The translations under genes were made by a program, and so were the position numbers. A DNA stretch of 64,000 nucleotides from an uncultured Collinsella sp. (GTDB taxonomy: Bacteria; Actinomycetota; Coriobacteriia; Coriobacteriales; Coriobacteriaceae): the NCBI GenBank assembly GCA_900544115.1, contig UQTW01000013.1:1-64000 (forward strand). The letters run 5' to 3'. Under the pieces are notes generated by a model, which saw only the letters and a list, made by a program, of their open reading frames with translations, was not told where the DNA came from and did not search any database. Positions 15,706-25,770 of the stretch are shown here, one piece after another. The stretch's first letter is position 1. Each line of letters opens with the position of its first letter.

Positions 15706-18700
15706 ATGGCATTCGTCCATCTGCACAATCACACTGTTTTCTCCATGCTCGACGGCGCAACCCGTATCCAGGATATGGTCAACCGTGCCGTTGAGCTTGG
15801 CATGCCCGCCGTGGCCATTACCGACCACGGCTACATGTATGGCGTGCCCGATTTGGCGCTGGCCTGCGACGCCGTCAACCACAACACGCCTGAGTACAAA
15901 ACCTGGAGCCACGACAAGGCTTTCTTGGAAAAGGACCGCCGCGACGAGTTGGTGGAGCCCGATCCCGAGGCAAACCCGCGCGAGCATGCCCAGTATGTGA
16001 AGGACATGGCCATGTGGGACGAGAAGGGCAACATCGACGAGCTCAAGCCGCCCCTGGTCATCAAGCCCATTTTTGGCTGCGAGGTTTACTTTACGCCGGA
16101 CGAGACGCTCGCTCGCGACCATAAGCCCGAGCTCTACCACATGATCCTTCTGGCCAAGGACCAGGAGGGCTACGTCAACCTGATGCAGACGGTCTCCGAG
16201 GCCGCCGTGCAGGGCTTTTACTACAAGCCGCGTGTGACGCTCGACAACCTGCGCCGCCATGCCAAGGGCATGATCTGCACGAGCGCCTGCATCGCGGGCA
16301 TCATCCCCAAATACATCGACCGCGGTGACATGGAGGGCGCCATCAAGTGGGCCGAGACCTTCCGCGACACCTTTGACCCCGGCGACTTTTATATCGAGAT
16401 CCAGGAACACGGCATTACCACCGACAACGGCCTGACCGACGAGCAGATGGACCGCACGCTCATCGACATCGCCAAGCAGGTGGGCGTCAAGGTCATCGCC
16501 ACCAACGACTTCCACTACCTGCGCCGCGAGGACGCGCCCGTGCAGGACGTCATCATGTGCATTGGCATGAACGCCAAGGTCGACGACCCCAACCGCATGC
16601 GCATGACCGGCTCGGAGTTTTACATGAAGACCGAGGAGGAGATGCGGGCGATGTTCCCGTATTGCCCCGAGGCCTGCGACAACACGCTCGAGATCGCCGA
16701 CAAGTGCTACGTGGAGCTGGACTGGGACTCCATCATCCTGCCGCGCTTCCCGTTGCTCGATCCCGGCGAGACGCACGAGAGCCAGTTCCGCCGCGAGTGC
16801 GAGAAGGGCCTGCGCCAGCACTACGGCGACGACTGGGCCACGCGCGAGATCGGTGGCGTCAACATCAAAGAGCGCTTTGAGTACGAATACAAGGTCATTT
16901 GCGACAAGGGCTTTGCCGCCTACTTTTTGATCGTCGCCGAGTACGTGCAATGGGCCAAGGACAACGGCATCGGCGTCGGCCCCGGCCGTGGTTCGGCTGC
17001 CGGCGCTATCGTCGCCTACGCCATGAACATCACCGCGTTCGATCCGCTCGAGAACGGCCTGATGTTCGAGAGGTTCCTGTCCCCGCAGCGTACCGAGATG
17101 CCCGATATCGATATGGACTTCGACGATGAGCGGCGCCTCGAGGTCGTGGAGCACGTTCGCCAGCTCTACGGCCCCGAGAAGGTCACCCACGTCATCACCT
17201 ACTCGACCATTAAGGCCAAGCAGGCCATCAACGACGCCGCGCGCGTCCTGGACTACCCGGTCTACATGGGCCAGCGTCTGTCCAAGATGGTCTCGAGCGA
17301 CCCCAAGGTCAAGCTCAAGCAGGTGCTCGAAAAGCAACCCGGCAAAGAGGACCTGTTTAACCCCGATTTTGCCGAGGCCTATAAAAAGGACGACGACGCC
17401 CGCCGCATCATCGACACGGCGCTCTCAATCGAGGGCCTCACCCGTGGCGAGGGCGTGCACGCGTGCGCCGTTCTGATCTGCCGCGACCCCGTCAACGAGC
17501 ACGTGCCCACCAAGCTCGACACCAAGGGCGGCGTCGAGATTACCCAGTACGAGGGCCATACCGTTGCCGACATGGGCCTGCTCAAGATGGACTTCTTGGG
17601 CCTGCGTACGCTGACTGTTATCTCCAAGGCCAAGGCAAACATCAAAAAGAACTTCGGCATCGACATCAAAGAGGAAGAGATCCCCTTTGACGACCCCGAG
17701 ATCTTTAAGCTCATGGGCTCCGGCCATACCGCCGGCGTCTTCCAGGTCGAGTCCGCCGGCATGACGGCCACGATCAAGAACATGAAGCCCACCGAGTACA
17801 AGCACGTCGTGGCATTGATCGCCCTGTACCGCCCGGGCCCGCTGGGCGCCGGCATGGTTTCGTCCTACATCAACCGTATGAACGGCAAGGAGCCGGCCGT
17901 CTCCTACGACGACCGCCTGGACGACATCCTGGGCGAAACCTACGGCACCATGGTCTACCAGGAACAGGTTATGCTCATCTCCGTCGAGATGTGCGGCTTC
18001 TCCAAGGGCGAATCGGACTCGCGTATCCGTAAACCCGTGGCTAAGAAAAAGATCAAGCTGCTCACGTCGACGGTGCTGCACTGGGAGGATGGCTCGGACG
18101 AGACCACCTACGACCACTGGATGAACGGCGCTATCAAGAACAACTACACGCGCGAGGTCGCCCAGAAGATTTGGGACGATGTTCTCGAGTTCGCATCTTA
18201 CGCCTTTAACAAGTCGCACTCCGCCGGCTACGCCATCCTGGTTATGCAGACGGCGTGGCTCAAGGCGCACTATCCGCACGAGTACATGGCGGCCGTTCTG
18301 ACGTCCTACACGGGCAAGACCGACAAGATCGTTCATTACGTCTCGGCGTGCCGTCACGACGGCATCCCCGTGCTTTCGCCAGATGTCAATGAGTCCGGTA
18401 CCGAGTTCACGGCTACCAAGGAGGGCGTGCGCTTTGGTCTGGCCGGCATCCGCGGCGTGGGCACCGGCGTGGCGCAGGCGATTATCGCCGAGCGCGAGGC
18501 GGGCGGTCCGTTTAAGACGCTGCACGATTTTGTCGAGCGCGTGGACTCGAGCCAGGCCAACCGCCGCGTGATCGAATCGCTCATCAAGGCAGGCGCCTTC
18601 GACTCCACGGGGTATCCGCGTCGCCAGATGATGCACTTTGTGGACAAGAACAACCCCGAGAACATCATCGATGCCGCGGTAAAGCGCCAGAAGGATCGCG

Positions 18701-19509
18701 CGAGCGGCCAGACGTCGTTCTTCGATATGTTTGGCGACGTTGAGGGCTCGGGCTTTGAGGTGAGCGTGCCCGATCCGGATGGCCAGGAATGGGACCGCCA
18801 CCTTAAGTTGAGTCAGGAGAAGGAGGTTCTGGGCATCTATGTCTCGGACCACCCGCTACGCCCGTTTGAGTATGCACTAGCCAAGGCGCGTGACTTCTCG
18901 TTCTCGCAGATCGACGCCGGCTACGAAGTTCAGAATCCTACGGGCGGCACCATCAACCAGGAAATTCCCGAGGGCAAGGCGCTGTGGTGGGCCGGCATGG
19001 TCTCGAGCGTGTCCAAGCGCGTGACCAAAAACGGTGACCCCATGGGCATCGTGCAGCTCGAGGACATGGAAGGCGAGGCCACCGTCGTCGTGTTCCCCAA
19101 GACCTATAAAGAGGCCGAGGGGTACCTGTACGGCGAGGTCGATCCCGAGACCGGCGCGCAGCTGTCCGATGCCTTTGTGCGCATTAAGGGCAAGCTCGAG
19201 CGCTCGGACCGCGGCGACCAGATCATCGCGCAGGAGATCGTGCCGCTCGAGCTCAACGAGGAGAACAACAAGCCCAAGGTGTTTGAGGTCATGGTGCCCA
19301 ACAGCCGCTTTAGCCAGGGCAATATGGCGCGCCTGGCCACGGTGCTCACCGCTAACCCGGGCGGCGACCGCGTGGAGATCTTTATCGAGCAGGTGGACGG
19401 GCGCGTGCTGCGTGCCGAGGTACCTGCCAAGGTCAACGCGCGTTCGATTCCGCTGCTGGCCGAGGCCAAGGCCATTGTGGGTAACCAGGGCCGCGTGACG
19501 GTGATCTAA
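15706..19509 (+). CDS. dnaE: DNA polymerase III subunit alpha
   Basis: The replicative polymerase catalytic subunit. Encodes 1267 residues of DnaE type. The N-terminal PHP domain starts FVHLHNHTVFSMLDGA. A roughly 50-residue insertion (EKDRRDELVEPDPEANP and following) sits in the PHP domain before IKPIFGCEVYFTP. The polymerase core has GPGRGSAAGAIVAYAM and the catalytic aspartates in MPDIDMDFDDERR. The C-terminal part holds the HhH region (GIRGVGTGVAQAI) and an OB fold. Only a weak GGAG precedes the ATG. The SNF2 helicase gene begins 29 bases downstream and is probably cotranscribed. Confidence 0.96.
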   Translation: MAFVHLHNHTVFSMLDGATRIQDMVNRAVELGMPAVAITDHGYMYGVPDLALACDAVNHNTPEYKTWSHDKAFLEKDRRDELVEPDPEANPREHAQYVKDMAMWDEKGNIDELKPPLVIKPIFGCEVYFTPDETLARDHKPELYHMILLAKDQEGYVNLMQTVSEAAVQGFYYKPRVTLDNLRRHAKGMICTSACIAGIIPKYIDRGDMEGAIKWAETFRDTFDPGDFYIEIQEHGITTDNGLTDEQMDRTLIDIAKQVGVKVIATNDFHYLRREDAPVQDVIMCIGMNAKVDDPNRMRMTGSEFYMKTEEEMRAMFPYCPEACDNTLEIADKCYVELDWDSIILPRFPLLDPGETHESQFRRECEKGLRQHYGDDWATREIGGVNIKERFEYEYKVICDKGFAAYFLIVAEYVQWAKDNGIGVGPGRGSAAGAIVAYAMNITAFDPLENGLMFERFLSPQRTEMPDIDMDFDDERRLEVVEHVRQLYGPEKVTHVITYSTIKAKQAINDAARVLDYPVYMGQRLSKMVSSDPKVKLKQVLEKQPGKEDLFNPDFAEAYKKDDDARRIIDTALSIEGLTRGEGVHACAVLICRDPVNEHVPTKLDTKGGVEITQYEGHTVADMGLLKMDFLGLRTLTVISKAKANIKKNFGIDIKEEEIPFDDPEIFKLMGSGHTAGVFQVESAGMTATIKNMKPTEYKHVVALIALYRPGPLGAGMVSSYINRMNGKEPAVSYDDRLDDILGETYGTMVYQEQVMLISVEMCGFSKGESDSRIRKPVAKKKIKLLTSTVLHWEDGSDETTYDHWMNGAIKNNYTREVAQKIWDDVLEFASYAFNKSHSAGYAILVMQTAWLKAHYPHEYMAAVLTSYTGKTDKIVHYVSACRHDGIPVLSPDVNESGTEFTATKEGVRFGLAGIRGVGTGVAQAIIAEREAGGPFKTLHDFVERVDSSQANRRVIESLIKAGAFDSTGYPRRQMMHFVDKNNPENIIDAAVKRQKDRASGQTSFFDMFGDVEGSGFEVSVPDPDGQEWDRHLKLSQEKEVLGIYVSDHPLRPFEYALAKARDFSFSQIDAGYEVQNPTGGTINQEIPEGKALWWAGMVSSVSKRVTKNGDPMGIVQLEDMEGEATVVVFPKTYKEAEGYLYGEVDPETGAQLSDAFVRIKGKLERSDRGDQIIAQEIVPLELNEENNKPKVFEVMVPNSRFSQGNMARLATVLTANPGGDRVEIFIEQVDGRVLRAEVPAKVNARSIPLLAEAKAIVGNQGRVTVI

Positions 19510-19537
19510 GCTACCCCGGGTGAGATTGGAGGAAGTG

Positions 19538-22500
19538 ATGGCGCAGGGGACGTTTGTGCAGGCGCTTCGCAAAGAGGCGGCGTTGAGCGGCACCTTTATG
19601 AAGGGGCGTTCGCTCATGCTCAACGGTGCCGTGCTGTCGATCGAGGACAGCGGCTCGCGCTTCTCCAAAAACGTGACGGTTGAGGGCACGGTGCGCGGCT
19701 CGCGCGGTGACCTGTACAAGACGCACGTGGCGCTCGACATGGACGAGCACGAGGTTATCGACTACGACTGCGACTGCCCCGCCGCATACCGCTATCCCGG
19801 TATGTGTAAGCACGCTATTGCCACGGCGCTGGCGTATTTGGATGCCAGCGGCGCCGAGCCCGTCGAAGGTTTGCGCACGCCGGTTCGCACGTTTACGGCG
19901 CAGCCGAAACAGCCCGCGCGTGCCGCGTCCGCCGCGCCGGCCGTCAACCCCAACTTTCCCTTCCCGGCGCCCGTCCCCACGAGCCCGAGCCTTGTGGCGG
20001 CGCTTTCCGATCTTTCGGACGCGCGCATGGATGAGCTGGCGAGCATGCGCCGCAAGCTTGCCGGTGCCGTTGATCCCGACGCCCCCAAAGCGGCATTGGA
20101 GCCCTCGTTGGTGCCGTACTACAATCCGCTGTTCGCTGACCGCTTTAGCTGGGCGCTCGAGTTCCGCATTCGCTGTGGATCGGTCTCCTACGTGGTCAAG
20201 GACATCGACGGCATGGCCGATGCCTACGTGCGCGGCGGCACGTTCTCCTATGGCAAGAAGCTCACGTTTGTCCATTCACCTGAGGCCTTTGACGAAACAT
20301 CGGCAAAGCTGCTCAACCTTGTTGTGACGACAGTTGCCTATCTCGATGACATCACAAGCTCGCGTTCGGCGTCGTACGACTTTGCCCGCAGCGGTTTTGT
20401 TGCCGAGCGTCAGTTGCCGCTGTCCGAGCATAGCATCGTATATGTGCTGGACCTGCTGCGCGGCCAGACCATCTCCTTTGAGCCCGCCTGGTCGCGGGGG
20501 ATGACGACGCATCGCACCTACGACGTGGCGGTTGAGCTGTCTCCGCAAGGGGAGGACGAGGCATCCGCTAAGCGCCCACCGCTGCTTGCCGCCAAAATCG
20601 CGCCGGCGGCTGGTGGTAGCTATGACCTGCGCCTGCCCGCCGATATGTACTGCTTTGCGTCGGGCGATGCCGCCTACTTGGTTGACACGCACCGCGCGCG
20701 CCGTACCGACGCTGCATTTGCTCAGCATGCCGCACCTTTTTTGTCGCGCTTGCTGCCGTGCCGCACGCCCGCCCATATTGCCGCCGAGCAGGTGGGGGAG
20801 TTCTGCCGTATGGCGCTGCCCATTTTGCGCGACTACACCGACCTTACCGCGCCCGCTGCGCTCGATACCGTGGCGCCCGAGCCGAGCTTTGCCATGGCGA
20901 TCGGCGTCGACGATGGGCTCGTGACCTGCAAAGCTACGGTTACCTACGGCGACTGGTCGGCAGATCTCTTTAGCCTGGGCGCTCCGGGCAGCCCCTTCGA
21001 AGAACAGCGCCCGGGCGTGCCGCCGCGCGACGAGGTGGCAGAGTTTCGCGTTATGGACACGGCGGCTCTGTATTTCGACTTTTACGAGGGCGGCCTGGCG
21101 TTTGAGGAACGCGATGACGAGAGCTTGTTCCACTTGCTGACCGAGGGCCTGTCTGCCCTGTCCGAGCTGGGCGAGGTCATGCTCAGCGACCGCCTGCGCC
21201 AGGTCTCGGTCCGCCCTGCGCCCAAGCTTTCGGTGCGCGCCACCGTCAAGAGCAACTTGCTCGACGTCGAGCTGGGTGCGAGCGGGCTTTCGGCGGCCGA
21301 CCTTGCCATCTATCTCGATTCGTATAAGCGCCACCAGACGTTTGCGCGTCTCACGTCGGGCGACATCATTCGCCTGGACGAGGGAGCGCGCGCCGCGTTT
21401 GGCCTTGCCGAGGATCTGGGGGTCGATGCTGTCGACCTGCTCGACGGCGTGTTGCTTCCCGCGTCGAGTACCCTGTTCGTCGACAGCATGCTTGCGCGCA
21501 CGCCTGCGCTCGAGGTCGATCGCGACGCTGCATTTCGTCGTACCGTCGAGCGCTTGGATACGCTCGGCAAGATGGATTTTACGGTGCCGGTCTCGCTCAA
21601 GGCCACACTGCGCGGCTATCAGGTCGACGGCTACCAGTGGCTCGGCTCGCTCGAGCACCTGGGTCTCGGCGGCATCTTGGCCGACGATATGGGCCTGGGC
21701 AAAACGCTGCAGATGATCGCACATATCCTGGCGCGCGTGGAGGCGGGGGACACTAAGCCCACGCTTGTGGTGTGCCCTGCGTCGCTTGTGTACAACTGGA
21801 CCGCCGAACTGGAGCGCTTTGCCCCGTCGCTCGATGTGTGCGCCATCGTGGACGCCAAGGCTCAGCGTCGTGTGCAGATCGCCGGCGTGGCCGAGCATAA
21901 CGTGGTCGTGACGTCGTATGACCTTATGCGGCGCGATATCGACGAGTATGCCGAGCGGGACTTTGCCCGCGTTGTGCTCGACGAGGCCCAGTACATTAAA
22001 AACCCGCTCACGCAGGTGGCGCGCGCTGCCAAGCGCCTGCCTGCCGGCGTGCGCTTTGCCCTGACGGGCACGCCCATCGAAAACCGTCTGTCCGAGCTCT
22101 GGAGCATCTTCGACTTTTTGATGCCGGGCCTTTTGGGGACGCGTGAGTCGTTTGCCAAGCGCTTTGAGAGCCCCGTCGAGCATGCCGAGGGCGATAGCGC
22201 CGCTCGCCTTCAGGCGCTCGTGTCGCCGTTTGTGCTGCGCCGTGTTAAGGAAGACGTGGTGGCCGACCTGCCTGTGAAGATCGAGGACACCGTCATGGCA
22301 CAGCTCACCGGCGGGCAGCGCAAGCTCTACCTGGCCAACCAGGACCGCATCGCCCAGCAGGTGCAGCACCGCGAGGCATCCGAGTTTAAAAAAGACAAGC
22401 TCAAAGTGCTCGCCGAGCTCACCAAGCTGCGCCAGATCTGCTGCGACCCGCGTCTACACTACGAGGATTACAAGGCGGGGAGCGCCAAGCTCGATACGTG

Positions 22501-23002
22501 CATGGAGCTCGTGCACGGCGCACTCGACGGCGGGCATCGCATCCTGTTGTTCAGCCAGTTTACGGGCATGCTCGATATCATCGGCAAGCGCTTGGCCAAG
22601 GAGGACATCGCCTTCCTTAAGCTCACGGGCGCTTCGTCTAAGGAGAGCCGCGCCAAGATGGTCGCGCAGTTCCAAGCGGGCGAGGTTCCGGTCTTTTTGA
22701 TTTCGCTCAAGGCGGGCGGCGTGGGCCTCAACCTGACGGCGGCCGACGTGGTCATTCACTACGACCCGTGGTGGAACGTGGCGGCGCAGGACCAAGCGAC
22801 CGACCGCGCGCATCGTATTGGCCAGCAACATACCGTGACCGTGTACAAGCTCATCGCCAAGGGCACGATCGAGGAACGCATTATGCAGATGCAGGAGTCC
22901 AAGCGCGACCTGGTCAACAGCGTGCTCGGCGGCGACGGCATCTCGTCGGCGCTGTTTACCCGCGAAGATGTTCTGGCACTGCTGGGCGGCGACGGGCGCT
23001 AG
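19538..23002 (+). CDS. SWIM zinc-finger SNF2-family helicase
   Basis: Encodes 1154 residues. A SWIM zinc finger lies near residues 75-95 (CDCPAAYRYPGMCKH, CxCxnCxH). A long middle region has no clear motif. The SNF2/Rad54-type ATPase fills the last 450 residues: ADDMGLGKTLQMIAHIL (Walker A), LDEAQYIKN (Walker B), ALTGTPIENRLSELWSI, LFSQFTGMLDIIG and DRAHRIGQ (motif VI). Such proteins translocate on duplex DNA; the bacterial role is unclear, probably remodelling DNA-bound proteins such as RNA polymerase. The ATG at 19538 follows GGAGG. Linkage to dnaE suggests a link with replication or repair, by context only. Confidence 0.88.
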   Translation: MAQGTFVQALRKEAALSGTFMKGRSLMLNGAVLSIEDSGSRFSKNVTVEGTVRGSRGDLYKTHVALDMDEHEVIDYDCDCPAAYRYPGMCKHAIATALAYLDASGAEPVEGLRTPVRTFTAQPKQPARAASAAPAVNPNFPFPAPVPTSPSLVAALSDLSDARMDELASMRRKLAGAVDPDAPKAALEPSLVPYYNPLFADRFSWALEFRIRCGSVSYVVKDIDGMADAYVRGGTFSYGKKLTFVHSPEAFDETSAKLLNLVVTTVAYLDDITSSRSASYDFARSGFVAERQLPLSEHSIVYVLDLLRGQTISFEPAWSRGMTTHRTYDVAVELSPQGEDEASAKRPPLLAAKIAPAAGGSYDLRLPADMYCFASGDAAYLVDTHRARRTDAAFAQHAAPFLSRLLPCRTPAHIAAEQVGEFCRMALPILRDYTDLTAPAALDTVAPEPSFAMAIGVDDGLVTCKATVTYGDWSADLFSLGAPGSPFEEQRPGVPPRDEVAEFRVMDTAALYFDFYEGGLAFEERDDESLFHLLTEGLSALSELGEVMLSDRLRQVSVRPAPKLSVRATVKSNLLDVELGASGLSAADLAIYLDSYKRHQTFARLTSGDIIRLDEGARAAFGLAEDLGVDAVDLLDGVLLPASSTLFVDSMLARTPALEVDRDAAFRRTVERLDTLGKMDFTVPVSLKATLRGYQVDGYQWLGSLEHLGLGGILADDMGLGKTLQMIAHILARVEAGDTKPTLVVCPASLVYNWTAELERFAPSLDVCAIVDAKAQRRVQIAGVAEHNVVVTSYDLMRRDIDEYAERDFARVVLDEAQYIKNPLTQVARAAKRLPAGVRFALTGTPIENRLSELWSIFDFLMPGLLGTRESFAKRFESPVEHAEGDSAARLQALVSPFVLRRVKEDVVADLPVKIEDTVMAQLTGGQRKLYLANQDRIAQQVQHREASEFKKDKLKVLAELTKLRQICCDPRLHYEDYKAGSAKLDTCMELVHGALDGGHRILLFSQFTGMLDIIGKRLAKEDIAFLKLTGASSKESRAKMVAQFQAGEVPVFLISLKAGGVGLNLTAADVVIHYDPWWNVAAQDQATDRAHRIGQQHTVTVYKLIAKGTIEERIMQMQESKRDLVNSVLGGDGISSALFTREDVLALLGGDGR

Positions 23003-23167
23003 CCGCGCGCGGGGTGGGACTGCTGGAGTGGGCAGGACGGTCGACGCATTTTGGCCCGACCGCTTGCCTGATCCGTTATGTGTTCATTTGCAATGCCGTG
23101 GATGGTTTGTCTGCCTTTGGGCATAAGAACCATCAAGAACATTGGCACATCAGAAAAGGAGAACATC

Positions 23168-23530
23168 ATGGCGAAATTCTTTAAGGACCCCGACGGCAAG
23201 CTCATTGCCGCTCTTGGCAACGACGTTGCAACCCCTGCCGGCTGCATGGAGCTGACCGCGAACACCGAGGACGCCGCGCACGAGAAGCACGTGCCCGTCG
23301 TTGAGAGCGAGCGCGACGGTCACGTGATCCGCGCACGCGTGGGCTCGGTCGAGCATCCTATGGTGCCCGAGCACTACATCGAGTGGATCGCCCTTGAGGC
23401 CGAGGGCCGTCTGGAGGTCCATTACCTTGAGCCCGGCATGAAGCCTGCGACGTTTTTTGCCGGCGGTTCCAAGACCGGTACCGTCTATGCCTATTGCAAC
23501 CTGCATGGGCTGTGGTCCGCGACGTTCTAG
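23168..23530 (+). CDS. Superoxide reductase (one-iron neelaredoxin type)
   Basis: Reduces superoxide to peroxide without making oxygen, typical of strict anaerobes. Encodes 120 residues. The iron site ligands are visible: H41 (EKHVPVV), H63 (EHP), H69 (EHYIEW), C110 and H113 (CNLHGLW). The desulforedoxin-like N-terminal cysteines of two-iron forms are absent: the start reads KFFKDPDGKLIAALGN where those have CxxC. AAGGAGAAC precedes the ATG at 23168. The gene stands alone, followed by a terminator hairpin. Confidence 0.9.
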   Translation: MAKFFKDPDGKLIAALGNDVATPAGCMELTANTEDAAHEKHVPVVESERDGHVIRARVGSVEHPMVPEHYIEWIALEAEGRLEVHYLEPGMKPATFFAGGSKTGTVYAYCNLHGLWSATF

Positions 23531-23575
23531 GAGCGCGTCCCCGCTCGGGGTATCATAGCTAGCATATGCACATGC

Positions 23576-23609
23576 GAGCGCCGACTGCATCATGCGGCCG
23601 GCGCTTTTA
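23576..23609 (+). terminator. Terminator-like hairpin after superoxide reductase
   Basis: Stem AGCGCCG/CGGCGCT followed by TTTT, with a short T-tract. Confidence 0.6.
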
Positions 23610-23647
23610 CTACGACAACGATGGTTTACGACGGAAAGGGCTGAGCC

Positions 23648-25633
23648 ATGAAGCTCGCACTTGCACAGATCGATATGCGCCTGGGTGATATTGAGGGCAT
23701 TTGCGGCCGCATCGAGGACCAGGCTCGTCTGGCCCACGAGCGCGGGGCGCGCGTGCTGTGCGTGCCGGCTCCGCTCTTTATGGGCGCCATGCCCGGGGGC
23801 CTGGTGGGCACTGCCGACTTTGAGCACGACATGTTGACAGGCCTGACCGGTGTCGCCGAGCGTATCCAAGAACTCGATATGATCTGCATCGTGCCCGCGG
23901 CAGTTTCGTTTGAGGGCCAGCCCCTGCTCGACTACATGATGCTCAAGGACGGCCATGTGGTGCCGGCCCGTTCGAGCATTGCTCTGCAGCGTGGTGGGAA
24001 CGGTGATGCCCGTTGGGCACCGCCGGTGTTCGACGTGGACGGCGTGCGTATCGCCGTGATCTTCGACTTGGACCGCGAACTCGAGATGCTGCCGACCGGC
24101 GTCGACCTCATCGCCTATTTTCAGTTCAACGCGTTTGATATGACCGACCGCGAGACGGCCGCCATTGCCGCCGTTCGCAGCGGTGCCTACCGCAAGATCG
24201 CATCCAAGCGCAGCGTGTGGTTTGCCTGCATGGCGCCGGTCGGTGCCTATGACGAGTCGGTGTATACCGGCGGGTCGTTTGTACTCGACGACTGTGGGCG
24301 CGTGGTGGCCCAAGCGCCGTGTTTTGAAGAGAGCCTGCTGGTTCAGGAGATTCAGCGCGGTGTGATGCTCGATGCCCTGGAGGACCACGAGCTGCCCGAG
24401 TTTCGTTCCGAGGAGTGGTTGTGGCAGGCGCTGGTGCTCGCTGTGCGCGATAACGCCCGTGCCCATGGCACGTCGCGTGCCGTGGTGGCGCTCGAGGGCG
24501 ATCTGCCGTCGTCTTTGCTTGCGGCGCTGGCTGTCGATGCATTGGGTTCGCGCAATGTGATCGGCCTGGTGTTGGACCGCAACCGCATCTTTACGCCAGC
24601 GCAGGAAGAGGCTGAGGCCGCCCGTTGTGCCGCCGTTCGCGCGATTGCCGAGCGCCTGCATATTCGCACGGTTGAGCGCGATGCGCCGGATGCGGCGCGC
24701 GTACTCGACCGCGATGTGTCAGCGGGCGATGCCGAGCGCCTGCGCTCGCGTACGCTGGGCCTCATGCTGGAGGATACGGCGCTCGAGCTGGGCGCGATGG
24801 CTCTGAGCCCGCTTTCCAAGACCGAGTATGCGTTGGCGGCACCGGCGCTTTGCGGTGGCTACCAGGGCGATTACGCGCCCTTTGGTGATGTGTACCTGTC
24901 GACGCTCGAGTTTGTGGCGCGCGTGCGCAACCGCACGTCTGCCGTGGTGCCGCAGGAGCTCGTGACGCTCAACGCGGTGGAAGATTGCATGGAGCGCGTG
25001 CTGGCGCGGGCGCTCTCGACGCTCGACGGCCCGGTCGACATGCTCGATCGCGCGGCGCAGCTGCTCGGTGGGCTCGAGCCGGGCGAGGTTGATGGCGCGC
25101 TCGAGTCACACGTCGACCGCAATCGTCCCTTCGACGACATTCCGATGGCCACCGGCAAGCCCGAGGCTTGCTCGCTGCTGCTGATACTCGTGCGCCAGGG
25201 AGAGGCCGCTCGCCGCATACTGCCGACGGCGCCGATCGTCTCGGCCCGTTCGTTTGCCGAGCGTGCCTGGCCGTATATGCTCGCGTGGTCCGACCTGGGA
25301 CTGAGCGGCAAGGAACGCATGACGGTCGATGCGCTGGCACGCGCCGAGGTGCGCCGCTTTGCCGACGAGGATACAAGCGAGCGCATGCGTGGCGAGATGA
25401 TGGGCATACTGGGTGACCTGTTGGGTATTTCACCCGAGCAGATGGAGGAACTGCGCTCCGAGGACGGCCAGCGCCGCCTGCACGAGGGCATGAAAAAGTT
25501 CGAGGGCGAGGTCCAGGACGCCATCGAAAAGATGATGGGCGGCCAGGGCGGACCGCAGGGTGGACCCCAGGGCACGCCGATGCCGCAGCCGCCGGTTGAT
25601 CCCCGACAGTTTCCTTTTTTCTCGCAGAACTAA
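23648..25633 (+). CDS. Degenerate NAD synthetase-like protein (likely pseudoenzyme)
   Basis: Encodes 661 residues with the two-domain layout of glutamine-dependent NadE: an N-terminal nitrilase-like amidase domain (1-270) and a C-terminal NAD synthase domain (275-600). Key residues are missing. The amidase Glu of the usual FPEL reads APLF (about 42), and the nucleophile region reads VIFDLDRELE without Cys. The PP-loop SGGxDSS reads LEGDLPSSLLAAL (about 280-292). A later segment, LSPLSKTEYALAAPALCGGYQGD, still aligns with the NadE segment that carries SNKSE. A 60-residue tail with GGPQGGPQG ends the protein. Both catalytic centres thus look dead, yet the frame is intact for 2 kb, so a non-catalytic role is likely. 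It could bind NAD or a partner. Confidence 0.75.
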   Translation: MKLALAQIDMRLGDIEGICGRIEDQARLAHERGARVLCVPAPLFMGAMPGGLVGTADFEHDMLTGLTGVAERIQELDMICIVPAAVSFEGQPLLDYMMLKDGHVVPARSSIALQRGGNGDARWAPPVFDVDGVRIAVIFDLDRELEMLPTGVDLIAYFQFNAFDMTDRETAAIAAVRSGAYRKIASKRSVWFACMAPVGAYDESVYTGGSFVLDDCGRVVAQAPCFEESLLVQEIQRGVMLDALEDHELPEFRSEEWLWQALVLAVRDNARAHGTSRAVVALEGDLPSSLLAALAVDALGSRNVIGLVLDRNRIFTPAQEEAEAARCAAVRAIAERLHIRTVERDAPDAARVLDRDVSAGDAERLRSRTLGLMLEDTALELGAMALSPLSKTEYALAAPALCGGYQGDYAPFGDVYLSTLEFVARVRNRTSAVVPQELVTLNAVEDCMERVLARALSTLDGPVDMLDRAAQLLGGLEPGEVDGALESHVDRNRPFDDIPMATGKPEACSLLLILVRQGEAARRILPTAPIVSARSFAERAWPYMLAWSDLGLSGKERMTVDALARAEVRRFADEDTSERMRGEMMGILGDLLGISPEQMEELRSEDGQRRLHEGMKKFEGEVQDAIEKMMGGQGGPQGGPQGTPMPQPPVDPRQFPFFSQN

Positions 25634-25770
25634 CTATGGGATAGGATTCGCTTCCAACCCCGACACTTCAACTAAGCATCTTGGTCCCGTTGTGTTATTC
25701 TAGAACAGACGTTCGTGAATGATGCTCGGGGCCTTGCCTTGTGCTGTACTTGTGACGAGGGGAGGTTGGT

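Noticed and set aside
15670..17337. Long minus-strand frame opposite the 5' part of dnaE
   Set aside because: The translation is low-complexity (Val/Leu/His/Gly) and the plus strand holds a clear DnaE PHP and polymerase domain.
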